DNA of 64,000 nt from Xylogone sp. PMI_703 (Eukaryota; Ascomycota; Leotiomycetes). The notes beneath the pieces were generated by a model that was not told where the DNA came from, searched no databases, and saw nothing but the letters and a program-made list of their open reading frames with translations. Positions 12,140 to 23,495 of the stretch are shown here, in pieces. Location of the stretch: positions 620,001 to 684,000 of the forward strand of contig JAJTUQ010000001.1 of NCBI GenBank assembly GCA_021399445.1, in the 5' to 3' direction. Numbering within the stretch: position 1 is the stretch's first letter; each line of letters starts with the position of its first letter. Position numbers and translations under genes: made by a program.

Positions 12140-15057
12140 ATGGATCCGAACACTCCAGAATCTGAGTCTGCACCTCCGGATGATTCGGCTGACTCCTCCT
12201 ACGCTCCCTCGGGGCCCGCGCGAACTTCCTGCGATCTCTGCAAGCGCATGAAAGTATGTATCACCTTTCTTTTCTTTTCCTTACCTCAGTATTTGAGTTC
12301 TCCAGATAAGAAAAAAAACCTTTCTTTTTTTTTAATAATATGCGCTGCATGTGCTGTGTGCAATAGCAAATGTGTCATGAACAAAAGCTCATCCTTCTGG
12401 ATCTTTGGTTTTCTAGATCAAGTGTGACAGGCAAGGAGAAAGCTGTTCACGATGCCTGGCCCGCGGTCTCACGTGCAGCATCACTGTTGCAAAGAGAAAG
12501 AAGCATGCGAAAAGGTGAGATCTTTATCCCTTACACCCACCCTTGCATCATCCTCACTATTAACTCTCTTCCCAGAGGCAATGCACTGCTGGCAGTGGAG
12601 AGCCGCATCAAACGTTTGGAATCCGTCCTCACTGCCTCAGGCATAAATCCAAATTCCAGCGACTCACCAGCTGCTGAATCCGAAGCACCCTCTGATCTCA
12701 GTGACCGGTTATCTACCCTTTTGATTGATGAAAAGGGTACATCGCATTTCCTGGGTATGGCTCAAGACCTGATATCCTCCTTTTCGGCTGCTGTGCGTGG
12801 CTTGCTAACGATGTCCATGAACCTCTAGGTCCTTCCTCAGCATTTTCTCTCTTCTCCCCTCAAGGGCTGCAGTGGATCAATGATCGGACTGGAAGTAACG
12901 AGTTATCTCAATTTATTAGCACTCTGACGCAGTCGAGTGGACATCCGGTATATAGAGGACCGTCTGAACTCTGGTACACACTGGCTCCCTCGGAACGCGA
13001 GCCTCTCCCACCGAAGGAGCTCGCAGAACGATATGTCCTGAGTAAGTTTATTAAGCAACCTTTTTGATACAATTCTAACCGTGGACTTTCAGGCTACCTA
13101 GACACGTTCAATAGCTGCTTCCCCCTCTTTGATAGGGAGGTGTTTTTAGACCACTTTGAGAGGCAATACTCTGGAAATCCACCACAAGGGGTTGCGTGGT
13201 ATGCATGCATCAATGTGGTCCTTTGTATGGGAAGCCTGATTGAGAAATTTGAGATTCTCCAAACCATAGAACCAGGTTTTGATAGCGCTCTTAGTGATCT
13301 AAGCTGGAGATATTTCCGTAATGCTTGCAGTTGTTTCGTTGATCTGGTCTTCAAGGAGAGCAATCTCATGGCCGTCCAAGCTCTCTGTGGGATGGTGAGT
13401 ACCCACATTTGAGCAGTTTCAACACTGAACTTACATTCTCTTTCCTAGGCTTTTGTCCAACAAACCATCCTGGACCCTCAACCATACCTGATAGTCACGG
13501 CGGCTGCTGCTCGTCTGGCCCATGGCATGGGACTTCACCGCACTTTCGATGAATTCAGACTTACCCAAAAAGAGATAACGCAGAGACGCAACGTCTTTTG
13601 GATGGTATATCTAATGGATAAGAGCATTTCTCTACGAATCGGTCATCCGTCTGTCATTACGGATAATGACATCGGCGTAGGCTTGCCGCCAGAAATTGAC
13701 CCAAATGCGCTTAGTATCGATGGTTCCAAGAAGTTTAATATATTCCGCTATCAAGCCCAGCTAGCACTTCTTGAAAGTCGCATTTATTCGGAACTCTATT
13801 CCATTCGCTCACGTAATAGGGCAATCGCGGACCGGCTGAGGTCTGTAGGCCAGCTCGATAAGGCATTACAAGACTGGCGAGCATCGTTGCCGCCCGAAAT
13901 ACAGTCAAGCGATGTGATAAAATGCTCAAAGGAGCAATTCATTCCAGTCGTATTTCTTCATTTTTCATACTTGAACTGTATGGCTACTGTACACAGAATT
14001 TCCGCACATCATGGAGCGTCAATTAATGTTCAGGAACTCCAAGCCATATTGAAGTCTAATGACCATCAGCTGAGCCCCCGGGTCTTCCAAAGTCAACAGA
14101 TCTGCTTGTCAGCAGCCAGAAGCTCAGTGCGACTTCTACAATGTCTGGATCTTCGAGAGAGCATTCTTCCTTGCAACTTGATATGGTTCGTATTCCTATC
14201 CAGCCTCAAACCACCCTGCAATAGTTCTACAACAAATGGACTTGTTGAACTATTATCTTATTTCTATTATAAATATGCGCAGGCCTTCTTTTACTAACAT
14301 GAACTAGGGTTGTTATGTATTATGCACTTGCTAGCTTTCTGACCTTATTTGCAAATACCCTTCAGTGCCCGCAAGATACTCACGCGGAGTCAGATCTTGA
14401 ATTAATGAGTATCGTAGCCACTATTATAGGCCCAGCGGCTGCTCCGCCGACTCCGTTCAAAGTTGCCGCATCTATCAGGATATTCTTGGAGCTTCGTGAT
14501 GTTGCTGTAAAATTTGTCCACAAGATGAGAGGGTCAAGTCCGCAACCAGCGAAGCGATCATATGCTGGCTATGAGATGGAACTAATTGAGGAGAAACCTG
14601 TTTCTCAAGATTCAGGGACCACCAGTAACGTACCGACTCCAAGTAACACTCTCGGAACACCGGATGCAATGAATCTAGGAACTCCAGACGCAATGGTATG
14701 TACAATATTTGTTATCACACTGACAATAGATCTTCGTACATTTGACCATATCTCTAACAATTTTCAAAGAGTTCGCGCCTAAGCAGTCCATACCGTCCCC
14801 GTTACAACACTCCTGATATGACCTCTCAAGCAACTCCGAGCCCTGAGAGCCAGCAAGTCATCGATAACATTCACACCTTCCTACAGCAACCGCATCTTAC
14901 AGAAAACGAGTTCGTTAGCTTTAACGAGCCGCTCTTTTCTGATATCAATTTCCAGGAGCCTGCCACCATGGGGGATCAGGCTGTTTTCAGTCAAAGTTTC
15001 GAATATGATTTATTAAATCTCTGGAATCAAGGCGGGTTTAATCCAATGCAGCAGTGA
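12140..15057 (+). CDS. Zn2Cys6 transcription factor with fungal-specific TF domain
   Basis: This is a nuclear regulator. Eight exons (12140-12253, 12417-12514, 12576-12754, 12829-13041, 13093-13394, 13449-14185, 14308-14695, 14770-15057) join in phase to 772 residues. The zinc cluster at residues 31-58 is split by intron 1 after CDLCKRMK and reads C-x2-C-x6-C-x6-C-x2-C-x6-C. A short basic and coiled-coil linker follows. The fungal-specific TF domain then runs from about residue 200 (YLDTFNSCFPLFDR) through the typical GLHR and RRNVFWMVYLMDKS region. Intron 6 uses a weaker donor, GTTCGT, but has a good CTAAC branch site and restores LIWVVMYYALASF. Divergence from the ABC transporter suggests, without proof, that it controls that pump. 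Confidence 0.9.
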
Positions 15058-16674
15058 GGAGTAAGTTAAGGTTCGATTCTTTCGGATAGATGGACAAGGC
15101 GCAAACCCGGGATGGCAATAGCTCTAAGTCCACAGTAAATTTTGGGGCAATTAGGCACTATATTAACCTTCTCACTGATGCCGGAAGCATCATTGGTTGG
15201 AATTATTCCTGAAGATGACGAACATATTGTGAGGGCTCTGTTGCCCAAATCACGCCAGCGCTGATTATCACCAGGGCCTGGACATCTAGGGATCTTTTAA
15301 TGTTCTCTCTTGACTCAATCTACCCAGATGATATGAGGGGAGTGGTGAGGACATATGTAAAAAAGGAAGGCGACGGCTATATCTCGGCGTCTGCATTTAT
15401 GGGGTGAAATGGGCTTTGCCACCGGTACTATTACACACTACTTGTTTTTCTTCCCTCTTTTTTACAACTGTATGATTAGTTAGATACCAAACGCGATTCT
15501 TTTTCTTTTTTGGGCCTCTCCCAGAGGTGAACCCCTCTGGGAGGCAGAGCCCTGGATTCTCCAATATATGAGACTTTTGTATATTTCCGTCTCTTTTTCT
15601 TCAAGGGAGTCAGCCTCTCTTTCTACGAGGTTTTACTTAAACGTCTAGGTGTTTATGCAAGTCGACGTCTTTGTATTCTCTGTACCACAAAAGATTTACC
15701 GAAAATACAAGATAATCTCTCCTCTCTAGGACGTTTACTGAGATTTTGATGCTTTCTGAGACAATTTATCTGTAACACCTGGGAATTATCATATGAGGTT
15801 GGGACTTTTCAATGAAAAAAAAGAAGAAACACAAAACAGAAAATCAAAAAAGGTCGGATGGGTAAAATAATCATTCGTAAAATAACATGAAAAAAACACA
15901 TTTGATCTTCCGAGAGAAACGAACAGAGGGGAAATAATAATGTGCAAAAAAAAGTTTTATCGACTTTCTTGCTAAGTAAAAGAAGAGATAACTTTCTCAG
16001 AAATGAAATTTCCCATCTGATATCACTGTTCTAGCGGTGGAATCAAAGGAACAATGCAATGATAAAAACACGACGGCTCATCACAGTGCAGAAAGAAACT
16101 CAAAAAGGTCTCGAAAATTTTATATGAACATGGAAGTATCCACAGAAATCAAAAGACCAAACACAATTTATTTTATTCTCATCATAAGAAGTCATCACTT
16201 TCTTTACGAAAACGGTAAAATTCGCTGTATGGGCCATCAAGGGACAAGAACCTCTGAAAGAAAAACAAATCGCTTTCTCACTCTCCCCTTTCCCAAAAAG
16301 CGCCACCTTATTCATTAACGACCATCTTATCACTGCATTTTTAAAATCCGTATCGTAGTCGCATTGTTCGCGTAGCTAGAAAAAGACGTTGCTGTAACAA
16401 TTTCCCCCGAAAAAAGGTCTAGACCGTCAAAGACTCCGATATTCACGACGCCCCCTGTCCAGCCGCCCTCCTCCTGTACTGGTATTTGAGTTTTCCCATC
16501 GCTATTCTGCCTGCCCATTTCAATTGGGCAAAAGGCTAAATTAAAATAAGACGAAGAATAAGAAAAGAAATTAGACCGTTCCAGAATTTTGCCTTTCGTG
16601 TGCTGGCTACATAGCTTGGAAAGCTGGGTTATTTTTCTAGCGAAAACATCAATCGTGGTCGATGCCTTCAATGC
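15058..16674. other. Convergent AT-rich intergenic region
   Basis: This is the space between the 3' ends of the Zn2Cys6 regulator (+) and the histidine kinase (-). It is AT-rich with several A-runs around 15800-16000. The only structured element I see is the strong hairpin at 15518-15543. Short frames around 16037-16671 on both strands look like chance. Confidence 0.5.
15518..15543. terminator. Perfect 10-bp hairpin in 3' flank
   Basis: CTCCCAGAGG and CCTCTGGGAG pair perfectly around the 6-base loop TGAACC. The stem is GC-rich and lies 460 bases after the stop codon of the upstream regulator, just after a run of T and CTTTT. It could sit in that gene's 3' UTR or mark 3'-end formation. It could equally fold in a transcript from the other strand. 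Calling it a terminator is inference, because eukaryotic 3' ends do not require such hairpins. Confidence 0.35.
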
Positions 16675-19600
16675 TCATCCCGTTTTCTTCTCTCGTTCAT
16701 CTCGTTCACGATGGATATCCGCCATCTCTTCCTTCTCTCTGTTCGCCTCCCAATTCTCCAGCAACTTTCCGACTTCCTTGAATGAAACCGGCTTGGTGAG
16801 GAAGAGATCAATCCCGCTGGTGAAGGCTTCGTTTTGGTCCTGGCTGCTGGCCAATCCCGTCAAGGCAATGACCAGAGCTGGCGTTGGAAGCTTTGGTTGC
16901 TGATGTTGCTGGGGACTGCTCTCGGTAGATTTCTCCCCACTGTCGCCTTCGTTCGTCGCTGCTATTGGGCCGGCCAGTCCAGGACCTGCAAGAGGAGTCT
17001 TCAAAATCTTATTCCGCATGCCCTCCTCGAGCGTTCTAATTTGTCGAGTCGCCCCAAATCCATCCAGGATGGGCATGCTGATATCCATGAAGATGATATC
17101 GTAGTTTTGTTCGTCCTTTTCTATCCTGTCCCGGACCTTCTTTACCGCGTCGAAACCGTTATCCGCCTCATCTATGAGCTCGTATTCTCGTTTTCGTAGA
17201 TACGTCCTGAGAAGGGTCAAGTTGATCTTATTATCATCGACTATGAGCAGTTTGGGTGAATACTTGGTTATCGAAGGCGATGGGTCCGCAGGTCTGGCCT
17301 TGGCTAAAGTCGGACTTGGTGGTTGAGATTTCTTCCCAACATCTGTAGCGGCCGAAGCACCTGGATCTTCAAGCCTTGGGAGCTTTGGAGTCGGTAATGG
17401 ACTTCCCCGGAGAGAAGAGCGCCCACTTCTTGGTACATGAGGCTTGTCCACGGATGGGAATGGGAACTCATGGCTTTTCTCTACAAGGGCATTCGGTGTA
17501 GGGGATTCAATCGCCTTTCGGGCATTGGCACTATCTGCCGCCATGCGGCTATTATCTAGTACCTCACCTCCATGAGGGCCCAGGGAGATTTCCTCAAATA
17601 CTTTGCTGAGATCGCTGCTTTCGCTTACTGCAGGTCCTGGATCCGGCCCCAGTCCTGGAGTAAGAGCTGCGCCTTCACCTTCCAAGCACTGGAGCAGCGC
17701 TCTTGCAAGCTTGAGCGGCCCGACAGGCTTTGCCACGAACCCCAGATTCATCTTCGAATAGGCCTGCGTTATACCCCGATCGAAGCGAGACGAGTGCGAG
17801 CAGAGTACGAGAATGGTTGGCCTCCTTGGCTGAATTGTAGCGGAGCGAGCAAGTTTTGCAATGGTTGGCGGGTTGGCTTCATTAGCTACGATAATATCGG
17901 GACTTTGACCAAGTGGGACAATCTGCAATCCATACCAGTTGGACAGAAAGTTTCTGATAGATCTTCTGAGTAACTGGGCGGTTTTATACTCCACAGGATC
18001 TTTGCTGTCAGTATCAAACCCACAAAGTGATACCTTTTGTCCGACAACCTTTGTTCGTAACGTGGGAATCGAATCGTCCTGATCGCGGCCTGTTGAAGCG
18101 CTTGATTTGGAGCCGGATGAGTCCGTGGTTTTAGGCAGCTCCCGGAGCAATGGTAGTGAAACCTTGACCTCTGATCGAACTGGTTAGCATGTCTCTTCAT
18201 GTATCATAAAAGTTAGCTTTTGAGGCTATAGAGCGCAATACACTTACGGGTACCAGAGCCTAATTCACTCTCGATCGTAATATTCCCTTCGAGCAAGGCA
18301 ACGATACTCCGAACAATAGCAAGGCCAAGACCAGTTCCGCTGGAGAGAGAATTCTCCTGTGCAAAAGGCGTGAACAATTTAGATCGGAGGAACTCGCTCG
18401 ATATTCCTTTTCCAGTATCTGTAATTGTTACAGTAACCATAGATCTGGGCGTTGAATCGACGCCTTTAGACGTATGCAGATCCTCCATATCTTCTGCTTG
18501 AAGAGTAATATGTACATACCCATGCGAGGTGTACTTGAGAGAGTTGCCGAGAAGGTTCATGATGACTCGGCGGAAAGCTCCAGGCTGGGTTGTGAAATGA
18601 TAGTTATCTACATCAAGGTCAAATATAACAGAGACTTCAGGATGAATGTCAGACTTTAAGTCCGTATCAGCCCCTTTAACGTCTGACATTTTGCCGCCAC
18701 GAGCGCCAGGTACCATATCGAAGCTCTGAGCCGTGATATTTTGGAAGACATGGCCTGCAAAGACACCTTCAACAACCTCTTCGCAAACCATGGAAATATC
18801 TATGTCAGCAAAGAGGTTGATCATGGGTAGATCCGATTGCCGTAAGGAAGCTGTGTTAGAAATTTTGGGTATAGTTTGTGGCCCACCACGTTTACCCTTG
18901 CGCCAATTCTGTTCAAAATGGTTGATCTTAGAGAAGTCGAGGATGTGATTCTGACATCAGGTTAGCTATACCACACTCTCAGGAAAAACAAGAAGCATAT
19001 GCCAGGTTTGTTCGGGACGTATGATCTCGGATAATTCATGGTCTCTGACATCCGAAGGTATGGTCCATAAAAGAGCTCCCCGGGAACTATGACTTACAAT
19101 TGTATCAAGAAGGGTACGACCACAACTATCGATAGTTTCAACAAGTCCCTTTTCGAAACTTGAATTCACCTCTTCTCCAAGGAATTCTGCACTCGCGAGT
19201 ATACCGTGCAAAGGTGACCGAAGCTCATGCGATATACTACCAATGAAGTCGCCTTTCTTTTGATTAGCGATTTCAGTGTCCATCCGAGAGACTTCTGCCA
19301 TGACCGAATTTCCAAAGGCTGCCAGGAAGGAGAGTTCGCCTTGTCTCGATAGGATCCGCGTTGGCTCGGTGGACCAAGCGAAGCAACCGCTCAGCCATCG
19401 AGAACGAGAGGCATCCCACAGCGGCACAAAGAGCAATTGACGAACACCAGGGAAATGCTTGAGTAGGAACTTGGCATCGGCCTTGACTCGGTCACCGCGT
19501 ATTTTCCTTCGAATCACTTCTTTGGCGCTTGAACTAACATGTAGTTTTCGAGCCAACCTCGCATCGTCTTCAGAAGAGGATGAGACGAAGCCATCACTAT

Positions 19601-21675
19601 CAAATGTCCATAGTTTCCCACGCGAATATCGACGTATGAGGCGATGCAGCTGTTTTTCATCGAATGGCACATAGGAATGGGCACCGGGGTATGGATCCTG
19701 GTGAACAGAAGAACCTGCCGAGGTCGAGAAGCCAAGGACCTCTACTGGCTTGGTGCTCTCCACGGTCGACCTACCAAACATGCCTTCCGAGTGAGAAATG
19801 CCTTCGCTGCTGGTGGCACTGCCGGAGGATCTACGACTTGGGATGGGCAGATCGCTCTCTTCGGGGAGATCAACAGGCGAGGAAGTATCTTCGCCGCTTG
19901 CCTGGCTTTCGTCTCGAGATGCAGTGCGAGTTCGGTCGAGCTTTGGATTATAGGTGTTAAAGCCTCTCTGTGCATCATAGAACACCGCTCCATCGACTTC
20001 AAAGGCCTCGCGTATAAGGTTTGCTGCGCGTGAGAAGAGCGTTTTCATGGCCGACGACTCTGCTTCTGCTCCAGACGCATCGCCTAGATTCGAGTCTGTC
20101 CTGTTCCGGATCAGAAGGCGATTTTCAGGTGGACCAACAGTGTGTGTGTTTGACTTCGATTGAGTGCTTCCCGGTGATGTTACGGTAGTAGAAGACGAAG
20201 CAAGCAGCGATTCCTGACTTTTAGAAACTGCCGAAGAATACTCTTTCTCTTTCTGGTCAACATTACTCGTGGATCCTACCGAGCGGACCGAACTACTCTT
20301 AGATCTCGTGAATCCAAGACCGACACCAAGCTCGGAAGTCGGAGGTTGGGCTGGATATCCTTCTTCAACCTCCACTTCTGCTTCGATAAGCTCCGCACGA
20401 CCCTCGACAAAAGAAGCAAGGCCACGGCTCATCTTCACTCCTCGGCGGTGTTCTTCCACTTCTCGAACCATTTCCAAGTGCCTCATAATGGTGGTAGCCA
20501 TTGTGCCCATGAAATGGATCTGTTCCGCGGTCAAGTTCAACTCTGGCTTGTCATCGAGCACGAAAAGTGTTCCGATAGGTATTCCTCTTTTGGTGATCAG
20601 TGGTACACCAGCGTAGTACCTGAAGTAGGGAGGTCCTTCGACGTAAGAGAGCTTCTTGTACTTCTCGTCTTTTGCCATATCATCCACTATGAAGTAAGGA
20701 TGCTCTCCGTCTGTAGTCGGCAGCAGAGAAATTGTCCTAGATACTTGTTACAACGAATGGCTCTCGTCTCACATCGTTGGGATTTAAGTCTGGGGTCTTA
20801 CCTCTCGCACACCTGCCCTGCAAGCGGGGCCGAAGTGCATCCTAGCCACAGCGAATCTCCGGGGGCATGCTGAGTGTTGTCTACCAGGTCCACGGTCCTG
20901 GTGCTCTCCGCGATGAGGTATTGTGTCTCTCCATCTATGACACTGGAAGGCACTACATGTTAGTTTTTGAGCTGCTACAAGGGTGAATACCAATGCTTGC
21001 TCGCTGACTCTACCTTATTAGCGATCTCTGTGCTCCGGTTCGCCATGCTACCAGCTGGCAAAATGCCGTGAGGGCTGTGTCCGGCGAAGACGTCTTTTTG
21101 GGAGACTGCTCATCCTGAAGACCAATCTCTGGCAGGGACTCTCTTGACTGGCTCTGGGGCTCAGGCTCCTGAATAGCTACGGAAGGCAATGCTTGGACTG
21201 GGCCAATGTCCTCGAGGATTGGGGCCGGAAGCGAAGGCTGGAAATATCTGAGGGAGTCAAGTGTTAGCACACAAACATACACACACACGCATATATAGCT
21301 GCTAAGGAGGAGGATCTGCACGCCCGCTCGCAGTCACGAAGCAAAACGTTTGTTGCGCAGGCCGTACTTGTAGAGTTCCCTCGCCCTTACGCTATCCGAC
21401 ACGCCCTCCGCATGCGACAGGAGCATGGACGAGGTAGGAGCTGCCATGCTGGGCCAGCCACGAGTCGCACTTTCGAGCGAATTGAACTGCTTTCTGCCCT
21501 CGAGTCCGGACCCCAGCGACGCTGCAATTGCTCGAAGCCACGACCAGCCGTCCTTGAACCACCGCCACAGCAACAGGAAGGGAGAGAAGGCCGCAAGCCT
21601 CTGTGATCGAAGCAGGTCTGGATAAGGTTTTGAAGAGGGGTTTCCTGGAGCTGCAGGGCCTTGGCTGTCAGGCAT
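16675..21675 (-). CDS. Hybrid histidine kinase with GAF sensor and receiver domain
   Basis: This is a cytoplasmic two-component phosphorelay sensor that autophosphorylates on His, passes phosphate to its own receiver Asp and then to an HPt protein. Six exons (21675-21368, 21247-21014, 20942-20802, 20736-19098, 18950-18248, 18170-16675) give 1,506 residues. In order: a hydrophobic/basic N-terminus; a GAF-like domain around 160-330 (GVPLITKRGIPIGTLFVLDD); a long Ser-rich linker; the H box SISHELRSPLHG with His near residue 731; an HATPase with NLLGNSLKYTS and DTGKG; a Pro/Ser linker; and a receiver with LLIVDDN, phospho-Asp near 1371 in FMDISMP, and TKPVS. The receiver carries an insertion of about 30 Gly/Ser/Gln-rich residues before its Thr (ALTG). 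The last acceptor is chosen at 18170 to give SGTQVKVSLPLL; 18179 is a weaker alternative. I cannot name the HHK group with certainty. Confidence 0.9.
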
Positions 21676-21744
21676 TGACTATCCGGAAGCAGGTAGAACC
21701 GGCCAACGTCGTCGCGGGCACAAAGAGAGTGAGTAGTGTGTGTG

Positions 21745-21771
21745 AGAGACAGACAGACAGACAGAGAGAGA
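21745..21771. repeat. AGAC/GA microsatellite
   Basis: About five consecutive AGAC units are followed by a short GA run. It lies in the probable 5' leader or promoter of the histidine kinase (minus strand), 70-95 bases upstream of its ATG. Confidence 0.7.
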
Positions 21772-22996
21772 CCCGGCCGGCGCAGAAGAGGTTTTCCTTT
21801 TGATCGACTTGGTTCGAGTCGTTCGGATAGGGTTGGCGGGTTGACAGCTGTCTTGTCTCTGAGGGCCGTTAGTTTGTCTGAGAGATCAACCCAGATCCGA
21901 CGAAAAAACCGCGAAAGGCAGGATGCGCGCAGTCTGGATTGCTCTTAGCATGAGGCCGATCAGTCAGGGCCAGAAGAAGGGCAAGGAAGGCCAGGAAGGG
22001 CAGCGTGGACGAAGGGCAAGATCAGTGGTCCGGAGGGTTCAGCGCGGTGGTTTGAAGCAGACACACACGGCCAGCGCGGTCCCTGGAACGACTGCTGGCG
22101 TTAGTGGGCGTTTGTAGCCTTTGGTAGCCTTGGGGCGAGTGGACACGGGCGGGCTCTCAGAGGGGGTAAAGAGGTCCAACAGCCTTAGAGGGTCCTGTAC
22201 CGTACCAATTCGGAGGGTCCCGGGGTCCTGCACTGGTGGGACCTGGGCGGAGAAATTGAAAGGTTGGAGACCAAGGAGAGCGAGGGGGAGCGTTTTTGCA
22301 CCAGAACCAAGAAACGAGTGCCTTGCGGAGCGTTCTGCGACAAAGTGACGACGATGCTGGGACGGGGCTGAAGTGGGCGGCACCTACGTCATCCTGCAGC
22401 GCAGAGTCTGTCTAGCGACCTTTAAGCGATGCTTTAGCGACATTTGGCGACCCGCAAGGAACCGGGGGGCGCCAGGCTGGTGAGGACGGGTGAGTAGCTT
22501 AGTCAGCACGCTCTTTGCTTCTCTTTCCCCGTTTTGCTTTGTAAGGGCTCTGGGGCTTTTCAGGGCTTTTAAGGGCCCTTAAGGGATCTTTCTTCTGCAC
22601 GCCTGGTAAGCTTACTTGTGCCCTTTAAGCCTTATGGGGCGCGTGCTCTCCGTCTGTGCCGTGCTATGCCTTCGTCATCCCTTGTGAGCATTGGGAGCTA
22701 CAGTGCTGTCTATGTTGAAGCATCCTTCATTGTCTCGATACTGCACTGTACTGTGGTACATTCTGTGTCTTCACCGTTGCAATATAGCAATCATCTCTAG
22801 TGGTACTTGTACATCGATGTAACACTGGCTGCTGCTCGTACCTGACCGTAGCTTGATCCATCACTGCCGGGTCGAGAATGACCACGCACATACCTTCCGT
22901 ACGGTGCTCACGGTCCTGTATATCACTTGCGCCATCGTGTATCCTATCATGTGCTGTGGGGGCCAGCCACAGCTGAATGACTCGCTGCTATTATGG

Positions 22997-23004
22997 TCAC
23001 GTGA
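22997..23004. promoter_or_regulatory. TCACGTGA E-box palindrome
   Basis: This is a perfect 8-base palindrome with a CACGTG core, the class of site bound by bHLH factors such as Cbf1 or USF-like proteins. It lies 492 bases upstream of the Zn2Cys6 regulator start, in the divergent promoter region. Function is inferred only from the motif. Confidence 0.35.
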
Positions 23005-23495
23005 AAATATCGTAAACAGCAGTCTGCTTAGTAACTCTGATAACTTATGGATATCGGATAAACTACAACGCCGATGCCTAGATGCTTCCGTGTCTCTTCG
23101 AGTTGGTGGATGAATGGATTTGTATTGAGGTTACATAAGCGCATGTTGGTGCCTTACGCTGCAGGCCACAACTTGCCGCTCATCCAACCAGCTCTCGAGA
23201 CACCGTCATGGATGGATTGAAGTCCGCCGTTAGCTCATACGCTCTTTCACCTTCCCCGACTCCAAATCTCCAAATCCCATCGCCCACCTGTCGCGAGTTT
23301 CCTGCACTCCTCAAATCTACACTCCAGGTGCCGGAGATTCTTTCCTCACTTCTGCCTTGCTGACCGTTCGTCACGGTCTAGCTGTATTGGCTGCAGATTC
23401 TCCGCCAATCGAATCTAACTGTGGTTCCGTGTACTTAAACTGCAGGGTCTCTTCTGCGTCGTTCTCACCACTCTCACCACCCATCATCTTCCACC

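Larger units (their letters stand above)
21676..23495. other. Divergent promoter region, histidine kinase / Zn2Cys6 regulator
   Basis: This 1.8 kb region separates divergent start codons and holds no credible gene. It contains an AGAC/GA simple repeat at about 21745-21771, a 14-base palindrome TTAAGGGCCCTTAA at 22569-22582, TCACGTGA at 22997-23004 and a CCAAT box just before 23410. The half nearest the kinase is GC-rich and purine-rich on the plus strand. Confidence 0.5.

Noticed and set aside
22039..22383. Minus-strand 114-codon frame upstream of the histidine kinase
   Set aside because: Pro/Arg-rich, with antisense frames over the same GC-rich DNA; no known domain.
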